A DNA stretch of 64,000 nucleotides from Holtiella tumoricola (GCF_027857615.1 NZ_JAQIFT010000062.1:1-64000), one strand, 5' to 3'. Positions 18,092-27,081 are shown, counted from the first letter of the stretch. Notes: generated by a model not told the origin, from the sequence alone. Numbers and translations: made by a program.

Positions 18092-19180
18092 TTGCAGATT
18101 CGTTTAAAGTTACTCAGCTTATTGTTAATTCCACTTAGTATATTACTCTCTTATCTTTATACACTCTCACCTGAGAAATGGGAGCAATATTATTCTCTTG
18201 GCATTAATAAATGTACGATCCAAATTTTAAGTAAGATTACAGGCATCTTTCCTTTTTCTCTCTTTGAATGGGGAATCTATGTTGGTATAGTAAGTCTTAT
18301 AATCTACACACTCTATACGCTTTATAAATGTATTACAGATTTTCACTCTATTTTCAAATTACTAGGTCATTATGTACTAAACATCGGATGTATTGCATCT
18401 ATTTTATTCTTTATCTTCATTGCCTTCTGGGGAATGAATTACAAGCGTCCTCACTTTAGTGAACGTTACGATATTGTTATAGGTGAACATACTCCTCAAG
18501 AGCTTGGTGAACTTTATGCCCATTTATTAGAAGTTGCTGGTAAAATTCGTGAAGAACTCCCTGTAGATGAAAATGGACGCGCTCAACCTCTTGGAGATCA
18601 TCATGATATATTTGACCGTGCTCAGGCAGGATTTGATATCGCTGGTCAAAAATTCACTGTTCTTAATGGGAACTATGGTAAGGCTAAAGCAGTCCTTGCT
18701 TCGCCTCTCATGAACTATACAGGTATAACAGGAATCTACTCACCTTTTACTAGTGAACCTAATATTAACATTAGTGTTCCTGCTATTACAATTCCTGCTA
18801 CTACTTGCCACGAAATGGCCCATCAAAGAGGTTATGGCTTTGAAAATGAATGTAACTTCATTGCTTATATTACTTCTTTATCTCATCCAGATCCTGACTT
18901 CCAGTACTCTGGGTACATTATGGCTATTTCATATCTTAGTAATGCTCTGGCTTCTGCCGACCGTGACTTATTACTTTCAATCAATGCTACTATGCCTGAT
19001 GGTATTTATAAAGACCTTGTAGCTATTAATGAATTCTGGGATGGCTATAAAGGTGATGTAAAAGAAGCCGCTGAACAAATTAATAACGCCTATCTACAAT
19101 CTAACGGTGTAGAAGCTGGAACTGCAAGCTATGGTGAAATGGTTAATTTAATTTTAGCACTTCATGATAAGTATTATTAA
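18092..19180 (+). CDS. DUF3810-family membrane protein with HExxH metalloprotease motif
   Basis: Encodes 362 residues from a TTG start with AGGGAGGG six bases upstream. Three N-terminal membrane segments (about residues 8-24, 58-78 and 95-118) precede a soluble C-terminal domain. Residues 240-244 are HEMAH within CHEMAHQRGYGFENE, a zinc-metalloprotease-like site with a nearby downstream Glu; this is the DUF3810 signature. Function is not established for the family. The site topology suggests the catalytic domain lies outside the membrane. It stands alone between the BFD-like gene and a long palindrome. Confidence 0.8.
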   Translation: MQIRLKLLSLLLIPLSILLSYLYTLSPEKWEQYYSLGINKCTIQILSKITGIFPFSLFEWGIYVGIVSLIIYTLYTLYKCITDFHSIFKLLGHYVLNIGCIASILFFIFIAFWGMNYKRPHFSERYDIVIGEHTPQELGELYAHLLEVAGKIREELPVDENGRAQPLGDHHDIFDRAQAGFDIAGQKFTVLNGNYGKAKAVLASPLMNYTGITGIYSPFTSEPNINISVPAITIPATTCHEMAHQRGYGFENECNFIAYITSLSHPDPDFQYSGYIMAISYLSNALASADRDLLLSINATMPDGIYKDLVAINEFWDGYKGDVKEAAEQINNAYLQSNGVEAGTASYGEMVNLILALHDKYY

Positions 19181-19195
19181 ATAAACCGAAGTTAT

Positions 19196-19384
19196 AAGAG
19201 AGGTGTTATATTGTCCTCCATCTACTTTACTTCACTTTCAGAGAAATGTAACTCACTCAAAATGATAACGCCACAAACTCGTTGTACTCAAACAGGGTGG
19301 CTAAAATCATCATTCTTTCATTTCGAACATTTCTTACTGAAAGTTACGTAGGTAGATTCCAGGCAGTATAACACCTCTCTTTTA
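19196..19384. repeat. 189-base imperfect palindrome
   Basis: AAGAGAGGTGTTATA at the left end is mirrored by TATAACACCTCTCTTT at the right. Further paired blocks lie inside in the same order: CACTTTCAG/CTGAAAGT, AAATGT/ACATTT, ATGAT/ATCAT and GCCAC/GTGGC. The whole could fold into one long interrupted hairpin. It begins 15 bases after the DUF3810 stop and ends in TTTTATT, so it may serve as a terminator, but it is far longer than needed. No ORF is present. A MITE-like fold-back element is the alternative. Confidence 0.75.
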
Positions 19385-19504
19385 TTAAACTTTCTTGTCT
19401 ATTTAGCCTTATCGCCGTTTAAAAGAGATTTACTTTTTTTATTTAGTTTCACTCCCGTTTGAAAGGATATTTTACTTTCTTTGTATCTACAGGCTGAGTT
19501 GGGA

Positions 19505-19815
19505 GCAAAAAAAAATAGTAAGAACAGTTTGAGCTGTTCTTACTACTTTTGCTAAGGTGCTCTCTTCCCGATTGTTAAAAATGTTTGCTTTTTAGGGCAA
19601 TTATCTTTAATTCTTTATGGAAGTGCTTGTCTTAGGCTTTGGTCATTTCGGATTCGAATCACTTAGTACTTTTATGGTTATTGCCATCTGTTCTCCAAGG
19701 GAATCATCCCCTCCATGATCTTTTATACACTTGACGTCTTTCATCTATTACAGATGTTGTACATCCTGTGTATGTTATTAGTATATCCTCACATACTTTT
19801 TTTATGTATGGTTTA
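19505..19815 (-). ncRNA. probable structured RNA ending in an intrinsic terminator (class unassigned)
   Basis: There is no usable ORF here, yet the minus strand forms many local helices: AUACAC/GUGUAU enclosing CAUCU-GUAAU-AGAUG; GGGGAUGAUUCCC; AUGG-CAAUAA-CCAU; and a stacked set CUAAG, CUUCC, AUUG...CAAU, GGAAG, CUUAG closing the 3' part. A strong terminator ends the transcript at about 19507. It also carries GAUUCGAAUCC, resembling a tRNA T-loop, without the rest of a tRNA. The size (~300 nt) and dense pairing suggest an independent non-coding RNA or a processed 3' region of the upstream kinase mRNA. Firmicute raiA-type RNA is one candidate, unproven. The 5' end is not defined by a clear promoter. 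Confidence 0.55.
19507..19545 (-). terminator. strong intrinsic terminator
   Basis: AGTAAGAACAG-loop-CTGTTCTTACT perfect stem, followed on the minus strand by nine T residues. It lies about 280 bases beyond the kinase-like gene, so it probably ends the structured RNA. Confidence 0.9.
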
Positions 19816-19822
19816 ATCACTT

Positions 19823-20749
19823 TTATTTATTTTTAAATTTATCAATAGCTAAGTAATAAGCTCCTATAACAGGACGTTTATCTATTACTGTAAACCTCGC
19901 ATGGGGTGCTACCCTATGTACTTCTAATCTATACGCATCAATGAATAATGGATTATCTTCGACAAAAGCGCTTCCTCCCACAACAATAGGTACTTCTGTG
20001 TGTTGAAAATTTAACTGCTTAATAACTGAAGCTGCACTTTTGCCTATGGCTTTGCCATTTTCAATAATAATATTTTGGGCTACCTCATCTTCTTCTCTTG
20101 CTAATCTAGATAAGAGGAATGGTATTTGAGTTAAGCCTTCTATACTATATCCATGATCTCTAATCAATATATCTACGTCTTCCATTGTCTCCACACCTAG
20201 AATTTTAGGAATTTCTTCTTGCAACCTTGTAGTTGGCCCTACGCCTTCATCTGCTCTAAAAGTATGATGCAGCGCTTCATATACTACTTCCGTTCCACCG
20301 CCCCTGTTTCCTATCATATAAACTTTATTTCGTAATTGTACTTCCTTGCCTTCTCTTGTTCTCCCCATACATCCATGACCACGGCCACAAACACTTACAA
20401 CACCCCAGTTTTCATCACTCCCTACTCGAAGTACTAACCAACAATCATTGTAAATTTCATATGGTACATTGTTAAATACCGAACTACAAATTTGATTAAT
20501 TATTTTTAAATCATTTTCTCCATCTACCCCCGCAAGTCCGACAATTCCATGACTAATATCTGTTATTTTTATACTCAATTTACTTAGAGCTCTTGATATT
20601 GCTGTTATTATAGAATGTCTTGTTGTTTCTACCCCCACTGTTTGATAATTTGCTGGTCCCCCAAAACCTTCAGCAAATATATTCCCCGCTTCATCACCAA
20701 TAATACAATGAGTTTTTGTTTCCCCACCATCTAGGCCTAATAAATACAT
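19823..20749 (-). CDS. BadF/BadG/BcrA-family ATPase, N-acetylglucosamine kinase-like
   Basis: Encodes 308 residues after AGGAGGACGAGG. It has the sugar kinase/Hsp70/actin fold: the N-terminal phosphate-1 loop LLGLDGGETKTHCIIGD, the GIVGLAGVDG segment, a phosphate-2-like GVVSVCGRGHGCMGR, and VVGGSAFVEDNPLF near the C-terminus. Members phosphorylate N-acetylglucosamine or act in ATP-driven enzyme activation. No benzoyl-CoA or dehydratase subunit is nearby, so an amino-sugar kinase in wall recycling is more likely. The glycine-rich phosphate-2 motif is unusually Cys-rich (VCGRGHGC). It is not in an operon with a recognised sugar gene. Confidence 0.8.
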   Translation of the reverse strand: MYLLGLDGGETKTHCIIGDEAGNIFAEGFGGPANYQTVGVETTRHSIITAISRALSKLSIKITDISHGIVGLAGVDGENDLKIINQICSSVFNNVPYEIYNDCWLVLRVGSDENWGVVSVCGRGHGCMGRTREGKEVQLRNKVYMIGNRGGGTEVVYEALHHTFRADEGVGPTTRLQEEIPKILGVETMEDVDILIRDHGYSIEGLTQIPFLLSRLAREEDEVAQNIIIENGKAIGKSAASVIKQLNFQHTEVPIVVGGSAFVEDNPLFIDAYRLEVHRVAPHARFTVIDKRPVIGAYYLAIDKFKNK

Positions 20750-21006
20750 CCTCGTCCTCCTACTACTTTTCTCTCTCTATGGACTCTATTTGATTACTTT
20801 TCTTTATAATCTTAGTCTGTTAAATCTATTTTAATATACCCTTATAAAAAAATCCATGTATTGTCTCCCTTAATTCTCCTTTTTTCTACTTCCCGGGAAA
20901 TATTTTCTCTTTATTTTATGTTTTATAATAATAGTAACTTCTTAAAAATCCCCCTTTAATTCCTCTATTCTCGTCATCTCGTTTGCTAGATCAACTTTCT
21001 ACCATC

Positions 21007-21387
21007 TCATTTCCCGTAGGATGCTAACTTTTTACGCTTAATAATTTCTTCAATTGCCTCAACTAAAATTTCTCTCTCTTCTAGACTTGTATATTTAACA
21101 TTTACACAACCTTTACCTTTTCCTGGTTTTACGAGTTTTTCTTTAAGCATTCCAATATACTCAAAATCCATGGAGTGCAAAGAAAAGTGATTTTTAGCTA
21201 GTGAAAATGCAATATAATTTCGTAGTTTCCCACTACCAAGTTTGTAAGTGGGCATTTGAAAGGAAATAACTTCTTCCAAATCCGAATGTTTTTCACGCAT
21301 ATATTCTACAAAAAAGCACACCCAGTCTTGTTCTATACCAGAAAGAGCTGCGATATAGTGATCAACTTCATTACTTACTTTTGTCAT
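21007..21387 (-). CDS. DUF1801 (YdhG/YdeI-like) protein
   Basis: Encodes 126 residues after TAGGAGGC. The core matches DUF1801: residues ~30-48 include EEVISFQMPTYKL, followed by NYIAFSLAKNHFSLHSMDF and a GKGCVNVKYTS strand. Bacillus relatives have been linked to iron or frataxin-like roles, but the function is not settled. It is a small soluble protein. It ends near 21007 without an obvious terminator and starts 27 bases before the ATP synthase operon terminator, reading in the same direction. Confidence 0.75.
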   Translation of the reverse strand: MTKVSNEVDHYIAALSGIEQDWVCFFVEYMREKHSDLEEVISFQMPTYKLGSGKLRNYIAFSLAKNHFSLHSMDFEYIGMLKEKLVKPGKGKGCVNVKYTSLEEREILVEAIEEIIKRKKLASYGK

Positions 21388-21413
21388 ACTTCAAACGCCT
21401 CCTAATATATAAA

Positions 21414-21448
21414 TATAAAAGAAGGTGCCACCCTAAGGTAGCACCTCT
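21414..21448 (-). terminator. terminator of the ATP synthase operon
   Basis: GAGGTGCTACC-TTAG-GGTGGCACCTTC stem followed by TTTTATA on the minus strand, 8 bases past the atpC stop. Confidence 0.88.
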
Positions 21449-21455
21449 TTTTAAT

Positions 21456-21854
21456 CTATTTCTTTTTTAAATCTAAACGTACAAGTGATTTACGAAGTGC
21501 AATTTCTGCACGACGCATATCTAAGTCATTATGACCTACACGTCCCTCTGCACGTTCTTTAGCTGCCTCGGCACGTGCAAAGTCGATTTCTTCTTCTAAT
21601 TCTGATGCATCTGTAAGTACTACTACTTTGTCCTCTGTTACTTCTGCAAAACCACCCATTGTTGTTACTTTGTGAACTTTACCGTCCACTTTGTAACGTA
21701 AAATACCGTAGTTAAGAAGTGTAACAACTGGCTCATGATCGTAGTACACACCCATATCGCCATCTAGTGTACGTAATACAACACTATCAACTTTAATGTT
21801 TAATACTGATCTAGTCGGTGTTATGATTTGAAGGCTTAATTTATTTTCTGCCAT
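21456..21854 (-). CDS. atpC: ATP synthase F1 subunit epsilon
   Basis: Encodes 132 residues if started at the ATG at 21854, which has AGGTGAT just upstream; the GTG at 21863 abuts the atpD stop and lacks its own site. It has the N-terminal beta-sandwich (LSLQIITPTRSVLNIKVDSV, DGDMGVYYDHEPVVTLL) and a C-terminal helical hairpin (EEEIDFARAEAAKERAEGR). Epsilon sits in the central stalk with gamma and regulates ATPase activity. It is the last gene of the operon. Confidence 0.95.
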   Translation of the reverse strand: MAENKLSLQIITPTRSVLNIKVDSVVLRTLDGDMGVYYDHEPVVTLLNYGILRYKVDGKVHKVTTMGGFAEVTEDKVVVLTDASELEEEIDFARAEAAKERAEGRVGHNDLDMRRAEIALRKSLVRLDLKKK

Positions 21855-21863
21855 AGTCATCAC

Positions 21864-23255
21864 CTACAATGTTTTTGCTTTTTCTACAGCTTCTTCAATA
21901 GTACCAACCATTAAGAATGCGTTTTCTGGAAGGTCATCATGTTTACCTTCAAGAATTTCTTTGAAACCACGGATAGTTTCTTTAATTGGTACGTATTTAC
22001 CTGGATTACCTGTGAATACTTCTGCTACGAAGAATGATTGTGAAAGGAATTTTTGTACACGACGTGCACGGTTAACTACCACTTTATCTTCTTCTGAAAG
22101 TTCATCCATACCTAAGATAGCGATGATATCTTGAAGTTCTTTGTATCTTTGAAGAATTGCTTGTACGTCACGTGCTACTTGGTAGTGTTCTTCACCAACG
22201 ATTTGTGGATCAAGAATACGTGATGTAGATTCAAGTGGGTCTACCGCTGGGTAGATACCTTGTTCTACTTGTGCACGAGAAAGTACTGTTTTCGCATCAA
22301 GATGGGCGAATGTTGTAGCTGGAGCTGGGTCAGTTAAGTCATCGGCTGGAACGTATACCGCTTGAACAGATGTAATAGACCCTTTGTTTGTTGATGTGAT
22401 ACGTTCTTGAAGTGCACCCATTTCAGTTGCAAGTGTTGGTTGGTAACCAACGGCACTTGGGATACGTCCAAGAAGAGCAGATACTTCTGAACCAGCTTGA
22501 ACAAGACGGAAGATATTATCTACGAATAAAAGTACGTCTTGTCCTGATTGATCACGGAAGTATTCAGCCATTGTAAGACCAGTTAATGCAACACGCATTC
22601 TGGCACCAGGTGGCTCGTTCATTTGTCCGAACACCATTGTTGTTTTTGAGATAACGCCTGAATCTGTCATCTCGTGGAAAAGGTCATTACCTTCTCTTGT
22701 ACGCTCACCTACACCTGCGAATACAGAGAAACCACCATGTTCTGTAGCAATGTTACGGATAAGCTCTTGAATAAGTACAGTTTTACCTACACCGGCACCA
22801 CCGAATAAACCGATTTTACCACCTTTAAGGTATGGACAAAGTAAGTCTACTACTTTAATCCCTGTTTCAAGAATTTCTGATTCTGTAGATAATTCTTCAA
22901 ATGTAGGTGCTGATCTATGAATAGGCCATTTTTCTACATCTGGGTTTTCTTTACCATCTACGGCATCTCCTGTTACGTTAAAGATACGTCCAAGTGTTGC
23001 AGTTCCTACTGGTACACTAATAGGTGCTCCTGTATCTACTGCTTCCATCCCACGCACTAAACCGTCAGTAGCTGACATCGCGATACATCTAACAACATCA
23101 TCACCAAGATGTTGAGCAACTTCTACTACAAGTTTTTCTCCATCTTGTTTGATGATATCGATCGCATTATAAAGTGCAGGAAGGTTATTTGGCGTAAACT
23201 TAATATCTAAAACAGCACCGATGATTTGAACGATACGTCCTACGTTTTGTGCCAT
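21864..23255 (-). CDS. atpD: ATP synthase F1 subunit beta (catalytic)
   Basis: Encodes 463 residues after AAAAGGAG. The Walker A motif GLFGGAGVGKT, the GERTREGNDLF segment carrying the catalytic Glu, Walker B QDVLLFVDNIF, and the DELSEEDK region are all intact. It is the standard length. The protein forms the catalytic sites of the alpha3beta3 hexamer on the cytoplasmic face. It lies 9 bases upstream of the atpC start and 25 after atpG. The gene context, with Na+-binding c subunits, indicates Na+-coupled ATP synthesis or hydrolysis. Confidence 0.98.
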   Translation of the reverse strand: MAQNVGRIVQIIGAVLDIKFTPNNLPALYNAIDIIKQDGEKLVVEVAQHLGDDVVRCIAMSATDGLVRGMEAVDTGAPISVPVGTATLGRIFNVTGDAVDGKENPDVEKWPIHRSAPTFEELSTESEILETGIKVVDLLCPYLKGGKIGLFGGAGVGKTVLIQELIRNIATEHGGFSVFAGVGERTREGNDLFHEMTDSGVISKTTMVFGQMNEPPGARMRVALTGLTMAEYFRDQSGQDVLLFVDNIFRLVQAGSEVSALLGRIPSAVGYQPTLATEMGALQERITSTNKGSITSVQAVYVPADDLTDPAPATTFAHLDAKTVLSRAQVEQGIYPAVDPLESTSRILDPQIVGEEHYQVARDVQAILQRYKELQDIIAILGMDELSEEDKVVVNRARRVQKFLSQSFFVAEVFTGNPGKYVPIKETIRGFKEILEGKHDDLPENAFLMVGTIEEAVEKAKTL

Positions 23256-23280
23256 TAACTCTTCACTCCTTTTAATTTAA

Positions 23281-24141
23281 TTACTTAAGGGCAGCAGCTC
23301 CACCTACGATTTCAGATAACTCTTGTGTAATCGCTGCTTGACGTGCACGGTTAGATTCAATCTCAAGTTTTGCAATCATTTCGTTTGCATTTTCTGTAGC
23401 TGAATCCATCGCTGTCATTCTTGCACCTTGTTCACTTGCACTTGATTCTACTAATCCTCCATAAATAACATCTGTTACGTATCTTGGCATTAAGTAGTTA
23501 AGTACAGCTTCTGGTGAAGGTTCATAGATTAATAAATCTTTTGGACCTTCTGTTTCTGGTTCTTCTATTTCTGATATATCTACTGGTAATAGACGAATCA
23601 AAGTTGGTTCTTGTTGGATTGTAGATTTGAATGCTGTATAAGCTAAATATACTTCTCCAACTTCACCTTTAGCAAATAAATCTATAGCATAATCAGCAAT
23701 TTCTCTTGCATCATTATACGTAGGTTCTCCTGAAACTCCGATAACTTCTTTAGCAATATCAAAGTGTCTTGCTCTAAAGAACTCTCTTGATTTCTTTCCT
23801 ACTGTAACAAGACGAGTTTCGTCTTTATTAGTTATATGATTTAATACTAATTTACCAATGTTTGAATTGTATCCACCAGCAAGCCCTTTATCTCCAGCTA
23901 TAACAATATAGCCTTTTGCATTTGACCCATTTTCACGAAGAAGTGGTGAATTTACATTCTCTGAGTTTTTAGCAATTGATTTAATTACTTTTTGAACTTC
24001 AGTAAAGAATGGTCTTGTTTTAAATGCTGCATCTTTTGCTTTAGTCAGCTTAGCTGTAGCTACAAGATTCATGGCATTGGTAATTTGTTTGGTGCTGTTT
24101 ACACTTTTAATTCGTCCTTTAATTGCTTGTAAAGACGCCAT
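23281..24141 (-). CDS. atpG: ATP synthase F1 subunit gamma
   Basis: Encodes 286 residues after AGAGGTG. The N-terminal helix (LQAIKGRIKSVNSTKQITNA) and C-terminal helix (ARMTAMDSATENANEMIAKL and RQAAITQELSEIVGGAAAL) form the coiled-coil shaft. The middle has the Rossmann-like domain with IVIAGDKGLAGGYNSNIGKL. It transmits c-ring rotation to the beta subunits. It lies 23 bases after atpA. Confidence 0.97.
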   Translation of the reverse strand: MASLQAIKGRIKSVNSTKQITNAMNLVATAKLTKAKDAAFKTRPFFTEVQKVIKSIAKNSENVNSPLLRENGSNAKGYIVIAGDKGLAGGYNSNIGKLVLNHITNKDETRLVTVGKKSREFFRARHFDIAKEVIGVSGEPTYNDAREIADYAIDLFAKGEVGEVYLAYTAFKSTIQQEPTLIRLLPVDISEIEEPETEGPKDLLIYEPSPEAVLNYLMPRYVTDVIYGGLVESSASEQGARMTAMDSATENANEMIAKLEIESNRARQAAITQELSEIVGGAAALK

Positions 24142-24164
24142 CTACCGCACCTCTTCTTTCTAAA

Positions 24165-25676
24165 TTATTGAACTTTGAAACTAGCTTTGAATTCGCTAAC
24201 AACTTTTTTAAGTTTTTCTTCAAGTTCTTTTGTAATACCAGCTTTACCTGTAACTTCTGTAAGAAGTTCTGGGTATTTTGTGCTAACAGTTTCAAGTAAT
24301 TCTCTCTCGAATTGTTTAACTGCTGATACTGGAATATCAAGAAGATATTTTCTTGTAGCTGCATAAAGAACAATAATTTGTTCTGCAACACTCATTGGTC
24401 TGTATTGTGGTTGTTTTAAAACTTCCATAATACGTTCACCTTGTGCTAAAGCATTTTGTGTAGCTGCATCAAGGTCAGAACCGAACTGAGCGAAAGCTGC
24501 AAGAGAACGGTATTGAGCAAGTTCCACACGGATAGGACCTGCAATTTGTTTCATTGCTTTGATCTGAGCTGCACCACCAACACGTGATACTGAAAGACCT
24601 GGGTTAACCGCTGGTCTAACACCCGCATTGAAAAGTTCAGTTTCAAGGAAGATCTGTCCATCTGTGATAGAGATAACGTTTGTTGGGATATAAGCTGAGA
24701 TATCACCAGCTTGTGTTTCGATGATTGGAAGAGCAGTCATAGAACCGCCGCCTCTTTCATCTGAAAGTTTAGCTGCACGCTCAAGAAGTCTTGAGTGAAG
24801 GTAGAATACGTCCCCTGGATACGCCTCACGACCTGGTGGTCTATGAAGAAGTAATGCCATTGTACGGTAAGCTACCGCATGTTTTGATAAATCATCATAA
24901 ATGATAAGTACATCTTTACCACTTTCCATCCATTCTTCACCAATAGCAGCCCCAGCATATGGTGCTAAGTATTGAAGTGGAGAAAGGTCACTAGCTGTAG
25001 AAACTACTACTGTTGTGTAGCTCATAGCATCATTTTTTTCTAAAGTTTTAACGATTTGAGCAACTGTTGAAGCTTTTTGTCCAATAGCTACGTAGATACA
25101 TTTTACATCTTTACCTTTTTGGTTGATGATTGTATCTAAGGCGATAGCAGTTTTACCTGTTTGTCTATCTCCGATAATAAGCTCACGTTGTCCACGTCCG
25201 ATTGGTACCATGGCATCGATTGCTTTAAGACCTGTTTGAAGTGGTGTATCTACTGATTTTCTTTCGATAACACCTGGAGCAATACGCTCAACAGGACGGA
25301 ATGTTGTAGAGCTGATTGGGCCTTTACCATCGATTGGTTGGCCAAGAGGGTTAACAACACGTCCGCTAAGTGCGTCACCAACAGGTACCTCTACGATACG
25401 TCCTGTTGATTTAACGTCGCTACCTTCTTTGATGTATTGGTCAGAACCTAAAAGAACAACCCCAATGTTGTCTTCTTCTAAGTTAAGAACCATTCCATAT
25501 ACGCCGCCAGTGAATTCAAGAAGTTCTCCTGCCATTGCTTTTTCGAGTCCGTGTACACGAGCGATACCGTCCCCTACTGTAATAACAGTTCCTACTTCTG
25601 ATACTTCAAGGCGTGTTTTGTAGTTATTAATTTGATTCTTAATAACGCTGCTGATTTCCTCTGGTCTAAGGTTCAT
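24165..25676 (-). CDS. atpA: ATP synthase F1 subunit alpha
   Basis: Encodes 503 residues after AAAAGGGGTG. It has the N-terminal RPEEISSVIKNQI helix, a Walker A motif GDRQTGKTAIALDTI, the arginine-finger region PAVNPGLSVSRVG, and the C-terminal helical domain. Alpha carries non-catalytic nucleotide sites and contributes the Arg finger to beta. It is the standard length with no anomalies. It lies between atpH and atpG. Confidence 0.98.
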   Translation of the reverse strand: MNLRPEEISSVIKNQINNYKTRLEVSEVGTVITVGDGIARVHGLEKAMAGELLEFTGGVYGMVLNLEEDNIGVVLLGSDQYIKEGSDVKSTGRIVEVPVGDALSGRVVNPLGQPIDGKGPISSTTFRPVERIAPGVIERKSVDTPLQTGLKAIDAMVPIGRGQRELIIGDRQTGKTAIALDTIINQKGKDVKCIYVAIGQKASTVAQIVKTLEKNDAMSYTTVVVSTASDLSPLQYLAPYAGAAIGEEWMESGKDVLIIYDDLSKHAVAYRTMALLLHRPPGREAYPGDVFYLHSRLLERAAKLSDERGGGSMTALPIIETQAGDISAYIPTNVISITDGQIFLETELFNAGVRPAVNPGLSVSRVGGAAQIKAMKQIAGPIRVELAQYRSLAAFAQFGSDLDAATQNALAQGERIMEVLKQPQYRPMSVAEQIIVLYAATRKYLLDIPVSAVKQFERELLETVSTKYPELLTEVTGKAGITKELEEKLKKVVSEFKASFKVQ

Positions 25677-25696
25677 TAAATCATTACACCCCTTTT

Positions 25697-26242
25697 TTAT
25701 GCAAGTCGCAAACTATTTAGCTGTGATTTTAAAGCATCCATTTGACCTTTAATGCTTCCATCAACTACTTTGTCACCAACACGAACGATAAGCCCACCAA
25801 TAAGTGATGCATCAATTTGTGCATCAAGTTCGATTGTTTTACCTGTTCCTTGTTCAAGGTTCTCTTTAATTTGCGCTAGTTGCTGATTTGTGAGTGGCAT
25901 TGCAGAAGTTACTGTAGCTTTAATAAGCCCTTCATCTTCTTTTGCCATTTCTATAAATTGTGTAAGAATACGGATTAAGTATTCTGTACGAGATTTTTTA
26001 ATGATAAGCCCCATAAGGCCAACGAACTCATCTGATACACGTCCAGTAAAGGCTTGCTCAATAAGTTCTAATTTTTGTGCTTCAATTACACTTGGATGAC
26101 CAAGAAGATTCATGTACTCTGGTTCGTTCTTAAGAACTTCACAAATAGCACTTGCTTCTTCTTTAAACTTTGTCATTGCCCCTTTTTCTTTGGCAATTTC
26201 GAAGAGGGCAGTAGCATAACGGTTTACAACTATCTCAGCCAC
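25697..26242 (-). CDS. atpH: ATP synthase F1 subunit delta
   Basis: Encodes 181 residues from a GTG at 26242 with GGGGGAT upstream, overlapping the atpF 3' end by 13 bases (translational coupling). The N-terminal helical domain reads VVNRYATALFEIAKEKGAM, and the C-terminal part ends in the family signature DASLIGGLIVRVGDKVVDGS with KGQMDALKSQL. Delta links the top of the alpha3beta3 head to the peripheral stalk b subunits. Confidence 0.96.
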   Translation of the reverse strand: MAEIVVNRYATALFEIAKEKGAMTKFKEEASAICEVLKNEPEYMNLLGHPSVIEAQKLELIEQAFTGRVSDEFVGLMGLIIKKSRTEYLIRILTQFIEMAKEDEGLIKATVTSAMPLTNQQLAQIKENLEQGTGKTIELDAQIDASLIGGLIVRVGDKVVDGSIKGQMDALKSQLNSLRLA

Positions 26243-26748
26243 TGTACATCCCCCATCTCTTTAATCATATCATCAACTAATGCATTTTGTTTATCTGCAC
26301 TCATTGATTCAGCTACAAACTTACTTGCCATAAGTGTAGCTACTTCGATCATTTCTTGTTTCATCTCAGATTGAACACGTTCTTTTTCAAGTTCGATATC
26401 TTTAAATGCTTTTTCTTTAATGGCTTCAGCTTCTTTTTTAGCCTCGTTAATAATTTCTTCTTCACGGACTAATGCTTTTGCTCTTGCTTGTTTTAATATT
26501 TCACTAGCTTCTGCCTCGATATTAACAAGTTTACTTTGGTAATCTTTTTTAAGGCTTTCTGCATCTTTTTTAGCATTTGTAGCACCATTTACTTCTGCTG
26601 CAATCATTGCTTGACGTTTATCTAAAAACTCACTTACTGGTTTAAATAATAACTTCGCTAGAATTGCAATAATTAGAAATAGAGCAAGAAGCTGCACAAA
26701 CCATTCCCATCCTGTTTGCATGGAAAATTCAATAATTTTTGAGCTCAA
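26230..26748 (-). CDS. atpF: ATP synthase Fo subunit b
   Basis: Encodes 172 residues, apparently from a TTG at 26748 with GGAGGG about 12 bases upstream. A short periplasmic cap (SSKIIEFSMQTGWEWFV) precedes one membrane helix (LLALFLIIAILAKLLF), then a long charged helix of ~130 residues (Glu/Lys/Ala-rich) forms the peripheral stalk. The cap is of special interest because it is nearly duplicated in a 54-residue protein at 43726-43890. It lies between the single-hairpin c gene and atpH. Confidence 0.95.
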   Translation of the reverse strand: MSSKIIEFSMQTGWEWFVQLLALFLIIAILAKLLFKPVSEFLDKRQAMIAAEVNGATNAKKDAESLKKDYQSKLVNIEAEASEILKQARAKALVREEEIINEAKKEAEAIKEKAFKDIELEKERVQSEMKQEMIEVATLMASKFVAESMSADKQNALVDDMIKEMGDVQWLR

Positions 26749-26796
26749 AGGGAAATTCCCTCCTTTCTATGTCTTATACCGCTTACTATGTTTTTA

Positions 26797-27081
26797 TTAG
26801 CCAAGTAACTCAATATATTTTGTAATAAGTGGGTTAGCGAATAAAAGAATAATAGCTACGATAAGACCATAGATACCTGTTGTTTCAGCTACCGCTGCAC
26901 CAAGTAACATTGTACGTACTACGTCTGATTGTGCTTCTGGTTGACGACCTACTGCTTCTGCACCTTTACCAGCTGCGTAACCTTGACCAATACCAGGTCC
27001 AATACCTGCGATCATTGCAAGACCAGCACCAATTGCTGAACATGCTAAAATTAAAGCTCTTCCATCGATTTGGTTATCCAT
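26797..27081 (-). CDS. atpE: ATP synthase Fo subunit c, single hairpin, Na+ type
   Basis: Encodes 94 residues after AAGGAGG: two membrane helices joined by a polar loop (GRQPEAQSD). Helix 1 carries Gln33 in GPGIGQGYAAG, and helix 2 carries Glu66-Thr67 in GAAVAETTGIY. The Gln plus Glu-Thr/Ser combination is the established signature of Na+-binding c subunits, for example in Ilyobacter tartaricus and Acetobacterium woodii. This protein should form most of the rotor ring. It lies downstream of a related two-hairpin c gene, so both can be built into one ring. Confidence 0.96.
   Translation of the reverse strand: MDNQIDGRALILACSAIGAGLAMIAGIGPGIGQGYAAGKGAEAVGRQPEAQSDVVRTMLLGAAVAETTGIYGLIVAIILLFANPLITKYIELLG

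Noticed and set aside
19395..19500. Short tandem pair (CCGTTTAAAAGAGAT / CCGTTTGAAAGGATA)
   Set aside because: Only two imperfect copies of about 20 bases; too weak to call a repeat family or CRISPR-like array.
19655..19680. tRNA-like T-arm (GATTCGAATCC) on the minus strand
   Set aside because: No acceptor, D or anticodon arms can be built around it; treated as part of the structured RNA candidate.
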